Part shown: positions 8,855-18,469 of the stretch, in pieces | How positions within the stretch are numbered: position 1 is the first letter of the stretch | How the letters are laid out: every line of letters begins with the position of its first letter | Assembly (NCBI GenBank): GCA_003024985.2 | Contig: PXIH01S0018744.1 | Source: Euperipatoides rowelli | Taxonomy: Eukaryota > Onychophora > Udeonychophora > Euonychophora > Peripatopsidae | Strand: one strand, 5' to 3' | Length of the DNA: 19,167 nucleotides | Notes under the pieces: model-generated | What the model was told of the DNA's origin: nothing | Databases searched by the model: none | What the model saw: the letters and a program-made list of their open reading frames with translations, nothing else | Position numbers and translations under genes: made by a program

Positions 8855-8925
8855 TATGATCATCCTAGCCGAGTGGTGAAATAAGAAAGGCAAGTTCGAA
8901 CACTCTCTCTGCTGAAATTTGTCTT
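8855..8925 (+). mobile_element. tRNA-like head of a possible SINE
   Basis: TAGCCGAGTGG at 8866-8876 matches an RNA polymerase III A box of the Ser/Leu tRNA type. GTTCGAACAC at 8894-8903 matches a B box. The spacing of about 17 bases between them is shorter than in a tRNA, so this is not a working tRNA gene; it may be a decayed or internally deleted SINE head. I cannot define the body or tail. Confidence 0.35.
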
Positions 8926-9464
8926 TGAAATATATATTTCATGATTTTTACTAATAATTTATATTTGTGGTGTTGTAGTGCAGAGAGAAGTTTCCGACAG
9001 ATACATATATATACACACTTACTCTCATGCTAAATGTTGATTGTTTGTTTTAATTATAACTCTAAAAATAAATTGAATTAAAGTCTACTTTTTTTTAGAG
9101 TTTAACATGTCTTTAATAAGTGTGTGTATTTTAATTCCTTAAAAAATATCTTTAAAACTAAAAACGAAAAGAATTTGAAAAGACGGTAAAATCACGGACA
9201 GCGCCCATAAGAATTAACATGGGATGTGCTTACTTTTATCACCATGAGTGCTGGGGTAGAGATAGACTGTAAGAACGTGGATGTATCGGTGACTTTTTAA
9301 AATTTTCTCCTAAATATTAATAAAAACACTTTATTTACATTTGTAGATGCCTTTGTATATGTTTGATTAAAAAAAATCAAATGATGATTAACTGAAGCTT
9401 CATAACTATTCACCCGCCACGATCAGTTTGAAGATATCCGCTGAATTATTCTGCTCATTTCCAC

Positions 9465-9617
9465 TTAGTAATTTTTCCAAAGTTTCAGCCAAGCAGTTTT
9501 TGATACATTAATAGTGGCTACAAGAATTGTGCAAAACAGTCCGCTATCAATAGCCAGTCTAAAGTCAACATTATTTTGAAAGATGCCATTTTTGGCAGAC
9601 AAGCCACCAACATTAAA
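9465..9617 (-). pseudogene. Possible decayed coding fragment, unknown family
   Basis: On the minus strand an open frame of about 50 codons, not beginning with ATG, reads FNVGGLSAKNGIFQNN, then FRLAIDSGLFCTILVATI, then KTAWLKLWKNY, and stops. After the stop the same frame goes on with VEMSRIIQRISSN. The residue mix looks protein-like and the block is less AT-rich than its surroundings. Upstream (about 9660-9800), other minus frames such as SLVYAGLIFLKLANKIGNVE also look protein-like, as if frameshifted. I do not recognise a family. On the plus strand a 57-codon ATG frame (9583-9756) overlaps it and is an equal or competing reading. This could be chance. Confidence 0.22.
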
Positions 9618-11294
9618 TCAACTTAAAGTGATATCCGATAGTAGGAAGCAAGGCTCTCATTTTTCATTCAACATCATCCAGGTGAATCAGCTAAAACAGA
9701 AAATTGCCGAAGCTAGTCATGATGGGGCTCAACATTACCAATTTTATTCGCTAGCTTAAGAAATATCAAGCCAGCATACACAAGAGACCTATCACACTTC
9801 GACTGCTTGAGGCCATGACCCTCTTTATAAGTAAGCTGTAATATTTATCCAGTCTCCATGAAGAATTGTCAAGTCCATGGCAGAAGATCTGCTAAACCCA
9901 GAAAACAAATATACGCTATGTATCATTTTTTTATTCAAGATTCTACTAGAACTTTTCACTTATTTTTAATCGCAAAGTGAACCTCCATATTAACTCCCTC
10001 CTCTGCGCATCTATTAATCTAGAATGGGCAACTTAGCACTCCAAGGAAGACAGCATAATTGTACATATTATAGTCAGAGGAAATATAGCCACTTAAACCT
10101 TTTTTTATGCCATTTTATGTTACTATATTTGTTTTAATTCATTTCAAATTGATTTTTCCTATGTTCCCAAGATAAGAAAACTATGTTTTGCATTTTTAAT
10201 TCATTATTGATTTTGTGTATTCATAATAATATTTGTCACAAGAATAGAAATAACTTCCGATATTTTTATACTTAGTAAGATTTTTGCTGGTAGAATAACT
10301 TATGACAACATATGGACAATATCTGTTTATCCATTAAAAGTGAATATATTTTTGTATCTTATTCTTGATAATAAATCAAATAATTAATTATACTTAAACA
10401 GTTTTTTTTTTGTTTTTTATTCATTTTTCTTGAAGTCACTGTTGAGTGTAAAATCTGAAGCAATTTTTTTTTTTTTTAAATAAGTTTCTTTTCAACTCAT
10501 TGTCATAGTTTTAAAACTTCTTATTCTGAATCATATGTGGATAAAGGCCCGGTAGGTGATTTTCTCTCTTGGAAACACTGAAGCAGAGTCCATTCAACAT
10601 TTGGATTCAAGGCCTGCCTGCTTCGTCAAATTAGCCAGAACAATTCTGGAATTAAATATTTTATTATATTTTATTGCTATATATTTTCTTTCTATGTAAC
10701 TTATCTAAACAGTTACATAATTCTATCTCAACATAATCTATAATTTTTTAATAATTAGAAAGAGGTTTAGGGGGTGAAAAATTGATGTGTAAGGAAATGG
10801 TATCATAGATTACTAAAATTAATAGATAAAAGGTCATTTGACATATGAATATATCCAATAGACACCCTTTTAACATTTGAATACTACAAGGTCATTAGAT
10901 TGACTTGGTTTTAGTATAGGTTTCATCTATTGGTGACATTTCTGGCTGAAAACAATTAGAGTTAACGTGGCCTAGATTGGAAATTTGCAAATTTTCAAAC
11001 TGTGATATCTGTCAATCCAAGTGAGTTGGAAACTCGAATTGTTTAATCAAATCACACATCCTTTCTCTATAATTCTATAAAAATGGTTTTAATTATTAAT
11101 TAGGATAAGTTTTTCAAAACTTGCCCAAACATAACCTCTACCTTAGCNTCTATGAAGAAAAGCTCCATCTAGTTAAAAAAATGTGTAACTTTAACATGTA
11201 AATTTTATAGACGAAAATCGTGTTTGTAAATCTTTTTTATTTTTTAATTTTAAAGTAATTTTTATGGGAAAAATACATATAAGTCTCGGGCAAG

Positions 11295-12680
11295 ATGGCA
11301 TCAGATGGTGACTTGCTGAGCATTTTCTTGGAGAAAACTTGATTATCTTTTGAAGTAATGATTGAAAAATTGTTAAACAACACTTTGGAAGTGGAGATAG
11401 AAAGTCAAAAATTAATGCTACGTTCAAATAAGCTTGTAAACACACTGAGATATTGAGCAAAAAAGATGAGTAAGGTTTTAACTTCAAAACGTGTGATATT
11501 GACAAATTTTAATCCTAATTCTGATACAATAGCTTGGCAAACTCAGATGTTTAAAGCATTCCAAGAAGTGATTGATTTATCATCAATTTGTGAAGTTCAC
11601 CAGCCGGAAAAATAACTGATATGTAGGTGTGGAATTCAGTAATAAAGATCAAGTGGAGGTGGTGTATCGTTTATTTTTAAAAGTTCAAGATTCATATGTG
11701 GTTTTTCTAAAATAGGGGTTTGCAAAAACAACAATGTAATGGCAGGATTCATTGGCTACCAAGTGATGTGGAACCAGAGAAGGTAAGGTTGTTTATGTCA
11801 AAGTTTATCAATATAGTTGTACTTACGAAAATTCAAATGTTGTTATGTAATAACATATAGGCAAATACTAGCTCTTATGAGGTGGAGGGAGAGTTTAAGG
11901 AAGGTGTACAAATTGATAAAGTGCCACATTTTGTAGAAATTGATGGTTTCAAAGGCTTAATTACAATTAAAGGGCAAAAGCCAATATGCCTCAAATGTAA
12001 TAGACTGGGGCATATTAGAAGGGAATGCCCTTTTAAGTTTTGTAAAACTTGTAAAGTTATGGCAGATAATACCCACTCTTGTGATGACTTTAAATATAAC
12101 ATAACTTATGCCAACATACCAAAAGGTGTAGTGGATCGTGAATAGTTTGAATTCAGTCCGCATAATGATGGAAGTATATGGTGTCAGGTGGACAGGAGCA
12201 AGAAGAAGTAGCAGTTGTTGGTACTTTTGATAATGCTAATAAAAAAGAAAACAATGAGCATATACTGTATCTGTCTATGATAAGGAAATGATAGGGTAAA
12301 GGAGACAACAGTAAGTGATGCAGCAGTGGGTAATTTAAAAAAGCTAAAAGATTTGAAGACAGATAAACGATTAGAAGATCAAACAGAATTTAATAAGGAG
12401 CGATCATTACAGAATATAATGCATGACAGGCCAGAAAGCAGGGAAGATCTGCAAACAGGTATTAATGCATTGACTGAAAATGCATGGAAATATGATAGTA
12501 AAATGGATTTTCTAAATTTCTCTGTTAAGAGGAAAGTCATTTCGGCTGTATTAAGGAAGACAGGCTTTATGGAAAATTTAAGAGGTTGGATTAAACAAGA
12601 AAAAATTAAATGTAGGAAAAAGGACTATGGTAATGATANAAATTGAATTGAATTGGAAAATCGTTTTACACCACTACAAA
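11295..12680 (+). pseudogene. LINE copy 3 ORF1, zinc-knuckle protein
   Basis: The likely start, in the context CAAGATGGC, gives MASDGDLLSIFLEKT before a TGA. The same frame goes on with KLLNNTLEVEIESQKLM and VILTNFNPNSDTIAWQTQMF. After a shift, NKDQVEVVYRLFLKVQDSY follows. The cleanest part (11882-12145) has EGVQIDKVPHFVEIDGF, then the knuckle CLKCNRLGHIRREC, a complete C-x2-C-x4-H-x4-C, then CKTCKVMADNTHSC, a second Cys/His block. The C-terminal part (12326-12646) is charged (KELKDLKTDK-like, then NALTENAWKYDSKMDF). The zinc knuckle is expected to bind the element's RNA. Copy 1 has the same layout but has lost the knuckle histidine. At least four breaks occur. Confidence 0.75.
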
Positions 12681-12689
12681 TTGAATAAA

Positions 12690-13392
12690 ATGGCTAGTAC
12701 ATAGTATATCGCTAGTGTTAATTTAAAAGGAGTCAATAGATATGATTGATATAAACTGAAAGCAAGATACATTCTAAGGCAGAAACCAGATGTGGTTTTA
12801 GTTCAAGAGAGTAAGCTAAGTAAAGTAAAGGCTTTCGATTGGATAGGTCTCAATGAATTATTTTATATATATGAATCCAGAGACATTTTTTTCTAGACAC
12901 GGTCTTATGATAGCAGTTAGAAAGACTGTATGTTTAAAATCTGATATAATTTTTGAATGTGCAAGTAAAAATATTTGCAAAGTAGAGATCATGTTGGCCA
13001 ATAAAATAACAACATTAAATGTTCATGGCCCCAATTTAGAGTCTCAGAAATTGGCATTTTTTAATAAGTTGTAAAGTGTGTTGAATAAAATTAGTGGTGA
13101 TGTTATAGTGGCAGGAAATTGAAATGTTGCGATCCCACATTGGGAATATAAGTATGATATGTTTATCAACATTAATAGAATTAAAGACATGGCAATTGAG
13201 ACAAACAGGCAAGATTTAAAGACAAGAAAAGATGATCATTCTGCAAGTAGGTTGGACAGGGTAGTTATCAATATCAGGCAATAGGATACGATTGCAGATG
13301 AATTGAAGTTTATACCTTACAATGATCATTATATGGTGAGGTGTGAGATAACTTTCCGGAAGGAAGCCTCTATTACATGTTTTAAAAAATGA
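12690..13392 (+). pseudogene. LINE copy 3 ORF2, apurinic-type endonuclease part
   Basis: The start codon at 12690 gives MAST, a TAG, then YIASVNLKGVNRYD, a TGA and YKLKARYILRQKPDVVLVQE; the last residue is the expected catalytic glutamate. The frame then runs on as SKLSKVKAFDWIG and RHGLMIAVRKT, then TTLNVHGPNLESQKLAFF. The GDFN motif is damaged: it reads G-N-stop-N at 13114-13125. The end of the domain has SRLDRVVINIRQ and FIPYNDHYMV, with the D-H pair at 13324-13329. Stops at 12702-12704, about 12744, 13120-13122 and near 13282 disable it. Placement of every motif agrees with copies 1 and 2. Confidence 0.8.
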
Positions 13393-14766
13393 TTCCAGTA
13401 ATGGCTTTACAAGATTGGAGGGAAGTATTCAAAAGTAGGATAGACAGTTTAGCATGCGGAGTGCAAAATTTAATACTAAATGATATAGATAAATGGAGTA
13501 TGTTTAAACATGATGTGTACAGTTTAAGCATTGAGTTTCTACTTGTCAAGTAGAAAGATTTCAATGCAAAAATAGCGGAAAAAAATAAGCAAATTGAAAT
13601 GTTTATTAACAGCAGGCTGAATAGGAAAATAAAAAGTGATTTAGATAAAGAATTGAAGGAAGAATTGAAAAATATGGAGGAAATAAAAATAGAAAAAATG
13701 AACAAAAAAGTTAAAAAGGAACGATGTAGTATTAAGAAGCAAGAATTCTTCGGTCATTTTAAAAAGATTAAGGGAAACGAAGCAGAGGAATGAGATACTA
13801 TTTTTGGAGGCTGATAAANTCTACNATGGAGANAAAGAAATGGCTAGTGTATATGTAGACTTCTTGAAATTGTTGGCTAATATGTGGTGTCAGTTGTCGA
13901 CAGGACATGAATTACAAATTTTGGAAGTCAAAGAATTGAATTTATTCAAGGAAGGATTTAATTGTTACTCTAGATGTGCCGTTTAAGATTCAAGAATTAG
14001 AAATTGCCTTTTAAAGCACATTTCAGTGGAGGCAGCTCCTGGGTCTGATGCATTACCAGGTGAATTTTATAAAGTACTAGAGAAAGGGAAAAAATTGTTA
14101 TTAAATTTATTTAATGTGATACGCTTTGTGGAAGGAGTAGATAATAGGCACCACAATAGTCTAAATCAAACTATTGTGGTGCCTATAGTAAAGGAACAAA
14201 GGCAAATTCATAGTGTGAAACATTTAAGGCCAATTGCTCTGATAAATAATGATATTAAAATTATATCAAGAATATGTTTGAATAGACTGTCTATGTAGTA
14301 AATAATATGCTACCTCCTGGTATGTTAAGTATTAAGGGAAAATGCAATCAGAAAGCATTATTCATGCACTTTGTGTCGCTGGCAATGGCGAAGAGCTCTG
14401 GTAACAGGAAGGCATTTATGGTAAAATTGGATCTATACAAGGCTTTCTCGACCCTGAACACAATATATTTGGAAGAGTTATTGTATAAATACTTGGGGCA
14501 CAACATCACCACTGAAACGGTGGTGAATATTTTTAAATATAAAAAAAATAGCTGTTAAAATGAATAATTATTTGACCACAATGTTCATAATTAAAAACAG
14601 TATTTTGCAAAGATCTCCATTAAGTTATTTGTTGTACGGTATTTTTCTGAAGGAATTGATTGAGATTGTTGATGAAAGAACGAAGGGATTTGCCATAATT
14701 GGATTGAGGTATCCTGTAAAACCCATTAATTATATTGATGATATATTGATGCAGAAATTGGTATGA
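13393..14766 (+). pseudogene. LINE copy 3 ORF2, linker and reverse transcriptase part
   Basis: The linker starts near 13390 (MALQDWREVFKSRID), then turns strongly basic and coiled-coil-like (KSDLDKELKEELKNMEEIKI). The polymerase begins with AAPGSDALPGEFYK (14026 on), then TIVVPIVKE and LRPIALINNDIKIISRI. After two stops it continues (14307 on) with LPPGMLSIKGKCNQKAL and motif A, VKLDLYKAFSTLN, with its aspartate at 14430-14432. Motif B is SILQRSPLSYLLYGIF. Motif C is INYIDDILM, with YIDD at 14731-14742, so both catalytic aspartates remain, unlike copy 1. Frame breaks and N bases (13819-13833) still disable it. A perfect 17-bp inverted repeat lies within the block before TIVVPIV. Confidence 0.85.
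14144..14186. repeat. perfect inverted repeat, 17-bp arms, 9-bp loop
   Basis: The left arm is ATAGGCACCACAATAGT (14144-14160) and the right arm ACTATTGTGGTGCCTAT (14170-14186), exact complements around CTAAATCAA. It sits inside the reverse-transcriptase frame of LINE copy 3. The right arm encodes the expected TIVVPI block; the left arm encodes an unusual RHHNS where copies 1 and 2 have VTM or QAM-type residues. Confidence 0.95.
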
Positions 14767-15234
14767 TTCTGCTGACTTTTCAGAGTTTTGAGCAGTTGAC
14801 CGGTACTAGGGTTAACATAGATAAGTCATTTATTTATGATATCATTCAAGTTAAGAAGATGAAGCATAATTGGTTGAAAGTTAAAGTTGACAAAATTTTG
14901 AGAATAAACTTCCATGCTATGGTAAATGAGGATAGAAATGGTTTATTTAAGATTTTGATTGAAAAAACAAAACTTAGAATGGCAATGTGGCCCTTCAAAT
15001 GGATGAATTGGAACAATAAAAAGGATGTAATGAATAAATTAATTGTTTCGAAATAGACCTATTTTCTTTCATTCATAAAGTTTTAAAAAAAAACAGTAAA
15101 CAGAATGGGCAAGAATCGTACAGGGCTGGATGCATGGAAAGTTTAGGGCTTTGGCATATGAAAAAAACTATTGCTCCTGTGAGCAAAGATGGATTGGGGA
15201 TAATGAATTTAGTCCTATTAGGACTCACTATGAC
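14763..15234 (+). pseudogene. LINE copy 3 ORF2, thumb segment, truncated
   Basis: The frame at 14763 reads LLTFQSFEQLTGTRVNIDKS, the usual block after motif C, then VDKILRINFHAMVNEDRNG and KDVMNKLIVSK before a stop. Beyond it, shifted frames read TYFLSFIKF and VNRMGKNRT, and finally VSKDGLGIMNLVLLGLTM, which matches the GGLGLI block of copies 1 and 2. Homology then ends abruptly at about 15234 where the TACAAA-rich repeat begins. The Cys/His C-terminal domain was not found. A short stretch past the poly-C (about 15415-15480, IKLAFVNNIPSVKYPNIHK) could be a continuation, which would make the repeat an insertion. Confidence 0.7.
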
Positions 15235-15374
15235 TTACAAATACAAATACAAATATGTCGGACAACAACAGACCATAGTCCAGCGAGGTTGTCCCTAGAA
15301 TTGGTAAGTAAAGTATTTCTGAATGATGCAGAATAAATACAAATACAAATGTAATGGACAACAGACTATAGTCC
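15235..15374. repeat. Two direct copies of a TACAAA-rich unit
   Basis: Unit one (about 15235-15281) and unit two (about 15331-15374) share AATACAAATACAAAT, then GGACAACA with or without ACA, then GAC(C/T)ATAGTCC. They are separated by about 50 bases. The pair starts exactly where LINE copy 3 homology ends and finishes in a run of 13 C. It may be a dimeric small element or the tail of a LINE/SINE; I do not recognise it. Confidence 0.7.
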
Positions 15375-15385
15375 CCCCCCCCCCC
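15373..15385. repeat. Poly-C run of 13
   Basis: An uninterrupted run of 13 cytosines in a very AT-rich setting. Length errors are likely in sequencing across it, so frames on either side should not be joined without caution. Confidence 0.95.
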
Positions 15386-15781
15386 AGGAAAAATGAGATT
15401 TAAAAAAATGTAGGTATTCAATATAAAGCTGGCATTCGTTAATAATATACCAAGTGTTAAGTATCCAAATATCCATAAAACCAAAAAAAATAAAAAAAAC
15501 TTACAAACATTCATACAACCAAAAAAAAAGCTTATCAAAAAAAAAATTTCCTCCCACCCTGCATTTTTTTTTTTTTTGGCAGGTGTTCATGTTATCTCCA
15601 TCCTTTCTATCACTACCCTACATGTTAATTGCAGCAAGATATTTGGCTATGATTTAATTCTGAAATAATACTTTATAGAAATGTAAATATAAAAAAGTTT
15701 TTCTTCTTCTCAGAAATCACAAAAAAAAAAAAAATCTAATTTATTTTTTGCAAATTAATTACATGTTTATTATTATTTTTA

Positions 15782-15862
15782 TGCTTATGCTTCTTCTTCT
15801 TTTTCTTATTCTTTTTATTCTTCTTCTTATTCTTATTCTTTTTCTTCTTATTATTATTTTCT
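15782..15862. repeat. Pyrimidine-rich (TTC/TTA) low-complexity tract
   Basis: Imperfect CTT, TTC and TTA triplets with T runs give one nearly pure pyrimidine plus-strand stretch. It is simple-sequence DNA with no gene. It may form unusual DNA structure, but that is inference. Confidence 0.85.
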
Positions 15863-16921
15863 CTGTGCACTTCTCTGATAGATTTTTTTTCAATAATTTT
15901 GTACAACGGTGAAACATAAAAATCTTCAGCATAAAATATTTATAAAATATAGCCAGTTCATTTTTTTTGCCTATTAACTTTTTATTTGTTAGACACTTGA
16001 CTTAAAAACATATAAATTAATTGCATTATCAATATAAATCAGTTTACCTAATGATTACTTTAATTAATTTTGATTTTATTATGCATTTAACACTATAAGC
16101 AGCTGAATAATAATCTTTGATTAGCTGAAGGCACATGTTCTGTGTATGGTAAGCTAAACAGTCCCCAGTGAACTCAACTGAATGTTCTGTTATGATATGT
16201 AATTTCTGTCACTACAACCAGATGCTGACACTTTGCAAATATTAATTATTACTTGTTTGCCAATCTGTCCAAACCTGTGGTTAAGCTATTAAGCATGTTT
16301 AGAATCGACCATATTTGCTCATCGAGAATAAATGAACCAAATTGTTTTCTTTCTTTTTTGTTTAAATATGGAAGAACTTGTATTCAGACTAGTAATTGCT
16401 TTTACAATTTTATAATGTTTTTTTTTAAGTGATTCATACAATTATATACGTCTATTACTATATATCAGAGCTATTTGATTAACAAAATATTAAATTAACT
16501 GGCCATTACTATTTTGTAGATAATAAAATGTTTGGCTCTAATTATTATATTATTTCATACATTAGGTTTAGGTTTATTAAAAGAACAAAAGGTAAGTACA
16601 TAATGCAATGTGAAATCAAATACAGAATGGGCAACCCTGTGAAGGATGTAGGCCTTTTTATAATAAGTTGATTAGTTACTGTACATTGAGAATATAAATA
16701 AGTTTGAAAAAAAAAAAAGATAAAATATAGGCTATATGTAATAACAATGATATGTAAAATACTTCTTGTCAGCCAATGACCAATTGCAAGTCTTGGGCCA
16801 TATCATACCAATGATCCAGATATTTACTTAGCAGATAGAAAAAAGTGGTTGAGAAACACATTCCGGTTCCAGTTTTTTGTGTTTCCGTTTCTGGTCAAGT
16901 TTCTTCTAGGTTTAGGGCCTT
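15863..16921. other. AT-rich intergenic stretch
   Basis: No coding frame, RNA gene or clear transposon end was found in this kilobase. Poly-T and poly-A runs occur (about 15961-15968 and 16707-16718). The last 60 bases (from about 16861) already contain TTCCGGTTCC-like words of the minisatellite that follows. Confidence 0.5.
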
Positions 16922-17336
16922 TTTTTTTACCGGAAATGACATCACTTTACAGGAAATGATGTCATATTATGATGCATTATGAGATATATGTCCACATAAT
17001 GCATTGCAAAATCCAAGATGGCTGACTTCCGGTTCCTGTTTCATAACGGTATAAGGACTTTTTACCACCGTAAGTGATGTCATCACTTCCTGTTCTATTG
17101 TATTTGGTTCTAAATCACCTCCTATGATGCATTGCAAAATCCATTCCCGGTTCCTGTTTTGTCTTAGGTTCTAAAACACCTACCCACAATGTAAAATCCA
17201 AGATGGCTGACTTCCAGTTCCTGTTTTATTATCTTAAGTTCTAAAACACCTACCCATAATGCAAAATCTAAGATGGCTGATGTCCGGTTCCGGTTTTATT
17301 GTCTTAGGTTCTAAAAAACCTAACCATAATGCAAAA
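16922..17336. repeat. Minisatellite with about 70-bp unit
   Basis: Units begin with GCAAAATCC or close variants at 17006, 17134, 17191, 17261 and 17331, so spacings are 128, 57, 70 and 70. A full unit carries CCAAGATGGCTGA, then TTCCGGTTCCTG, then TTAGGTTCTAAAACACCTA, then CCCATAATGC. The 57-base copy lacks the AAGATGGCTGA part. The 128-base copy carries an extra module with AAGTGATG T CATCACTT (17072-17088). A related module precedes the array (ATGACATCA ... TGATGTCAT, about 16937-16964). ATGCATTATG (16972-16981) pairs with CATAATGCAT (16995-17004). Confidence 0.85.
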
Positions 17337-17789
17337 TAATAAAATAATACTTTTAGAAAAAGCCTTCTAGGCAGTGTAACTCAATTTTGAAACCACCTCC
17401 AGATAGATCCAGTTTTCAGAGTGTAAATTAATGAAAAAGAAAAACTTCAATTCCATAGCTAAATTCCTTGACAGTACTCACATAGGATTAAATCCACGAA
17501 CAATATACCATTACATTGTCTGGGGGCAGTGGTTGTGAGGGATGAGCACAACCACCATAAGCTCTCAAGACATACTGCGGTCACAGATTTACCAACTGTA
17601 GGTCTGGCCCAAACATTCTGAGAAGAACTTAATCATTGTTGTATCCTGGTTGTAGACAATTAAAATATTGTATAAATATGTATATAAAATATAATAAATA
17701 TAGAAATGAAGTAGCCTAATTCCTCTCAGTGAGGAAATTTATATAAAAAACAAATTTATCTTTATTTTGCAAAAGAAAAATGATGAATT
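17337..17789. other. Intergenic stretch without gene
   Basis: No gene is supported. One short inverted repeat, GTGGTTGTG / CACAACCAC (17529-17537 and 17547-17555), lies in a less AT-rich block (about 17510-17640) of unknown nature. Confidence 0.45.
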
Positions 17790-18020
17790 TTAATTCATCA
17801 AATTTTCATATTTCATTTAAAAAGATGTGAAAAATCTAGCGTGTATACAATGTTAGATATTACATCAACTTAAGCACAAATCCAAGGAGACACCAGGTGT
17901 TTTTTTGATTTGTGTTTAAAGACGATGTAATAGATTGTGTCATCAGCCTTTTCTAAAAGTGTATAAAACTTAGATTTTAACATCTTTTTTAAAATGAAAT
18001 AAGAAAATTTGATGAATTAA
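17790..18020. mobile_element. Fold-back MITE, 231 bp, near-palindromic throughout
   Basis: The left end TTCATCAAATTTTCATATTT and the right end, read inward on the other strand, TTCATCAAATTTTCTTATTT, form long terminal inverted repeats that go on through GATGTGAAAAATCTA / GATGTTAAAATCTA. The inner halves are also inverted copies (ACATCAACTTAAGCACAAATC against ACATCGTCTTTAAACACAAATC on the other strand), meeting at ACACC A GGTGT (17890-17900). The whole element can therefore fold into one imperfect hairpin. TTAA, and within it TA, stands at both borders (17790-17793 and 18017-18020), so TA or TTAA target duplication is possible. It has no coding frame. The superfamily is not decided. Confidence 0.75.
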
Positions 18021-18460
18021 ACTTATTTTTTTTGGAAAAATAAAACATAAAATAACAAAGTTGAAAATTAATCTGCTTAATTTTAATCAATATTTTGAAA
18101 TGTCCTTTAATGTTTAATTGAGTGTTAATACAGTGGAAAGCTACTGAAGATCCTCCAGCCTAGAAGATATGTAAGCTCGCAATAATAAGCATGTACTATG
18201 ATTGTAAGAATTTGGAATATTTATATTATAATTCCTTACCCAGCACTCTAAATGTACATATTTAACTGCCCTGGCAAAATTTAGCTTAAACTAAATGACC
18301 CACACAGAACATGTGCTCCTTTTTCTGTGGGGTTTGTGGGCCATGGCATTTTTGTAACCAATCTATAACTCAGCTTTGGCTTTCCTCCACACATCATCAC
18401 ACTTTTCACCATATAGGAGGAAAGAGTTTCTGATTTTCCAGATAAAAAAAGTGATACTAT
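18021..18460. other. Intergenic stretch without gene
   Basis: AT-rich at first, then of mixed composition (from about 18290). Open frames on the minus strand here are short and show no known motif; I do not call them genes. Confidence 0.45.
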
Positions 18461-18469
18461 TGAGAGGTC

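Larger units (their letters stand above)
8611..11270. other. Intergenic region, mostly featureless
   Basis: This stretch of over 2.6 kb is AT-rich with poly-T runs (for example about 10401-10410 and 10465-10478). No gene can be supported. Two weak items inside it are listed separately: a tRNA-like SINE head near 8866-8903 and a slightly GC-richer block (about 9400-10060) with possible coding decay. One N occurs at about 11148. Confidence 0.5.
11271..15234 (+). mobile_element. LINE copy 3: related lineage of L1/Tx1-like retrotransposon, 3' truncated
   Basis: Plus strand, in order: a probable ORF1 start (ATG at 11295), zinc knuckle, ORF1 end, ORF2 start (ATG at 12690), endonuclease, basic linker, reverse transcriptase with YIDD, thumb and the GLG block. 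The sequence then runs into a TACAAA-rich repeat at about 15235, so the Cys/His C-terminal domain and 3' UTR seen in copies 1 and 2 are missing. Motifs align with copies 1 and 2 but differ at many positions, so it is a separate lineage of the same broad group. Multiple stops, frameshifts and N bases mark it as dead. The exact 5' boundary is uncertain; no convincing target duplication was found. Confidence 0.8.

Noticed and set aside
11191-11505. Minus-strand frame of 104 codons
   Set aside because: It is antisense to the ORF1 start of LINE copy 3 and has no motif; the plus-strand reading fits the element.
12690-13400. Frequent TGA stops in LINE copy 3 as possible recoding (TGA as Trp)
   Set aside because: TAG and TAA stops and frameshifts are present as well, and TGA falls at positions that are not tryptophan in copies 1 and 2 (for example the F of GDFN). 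Ordinary decay explains it.
14503-14525. TCACCAC / GTGGTGA short hairpin in LINE copy 3
   Set aside because: Arms of 7 bp only, and the coded residues fit the family (NITTETVVNIF against NKTTKLIIDLI); no sign of an inserted piece.
15211-15225. AGTCCTA T TAGGACT palindrome near the LINE copy 3 break
   Set aside because: The 7-bp arms are short and the sequence lies in a readable LINE block (GIMNLVLLGL), so chance is likely. I do not count it with the two long inverted repeats.
15218-15657. Frames rich in Phe, Leu or Lys around the poly-C
   Set aside because: They are translations of TACAAA repeats, poly-C, poly-A and poly-T; low complexity, not genes.
16922-17336. Regularly spaced repeats as a possible CRISPR array
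   Set aside because: The whole 70-bp unit repeats, with no unique spacers between short repeats, in a eukaryotic setting full of LINEs. It is a minisatellite.
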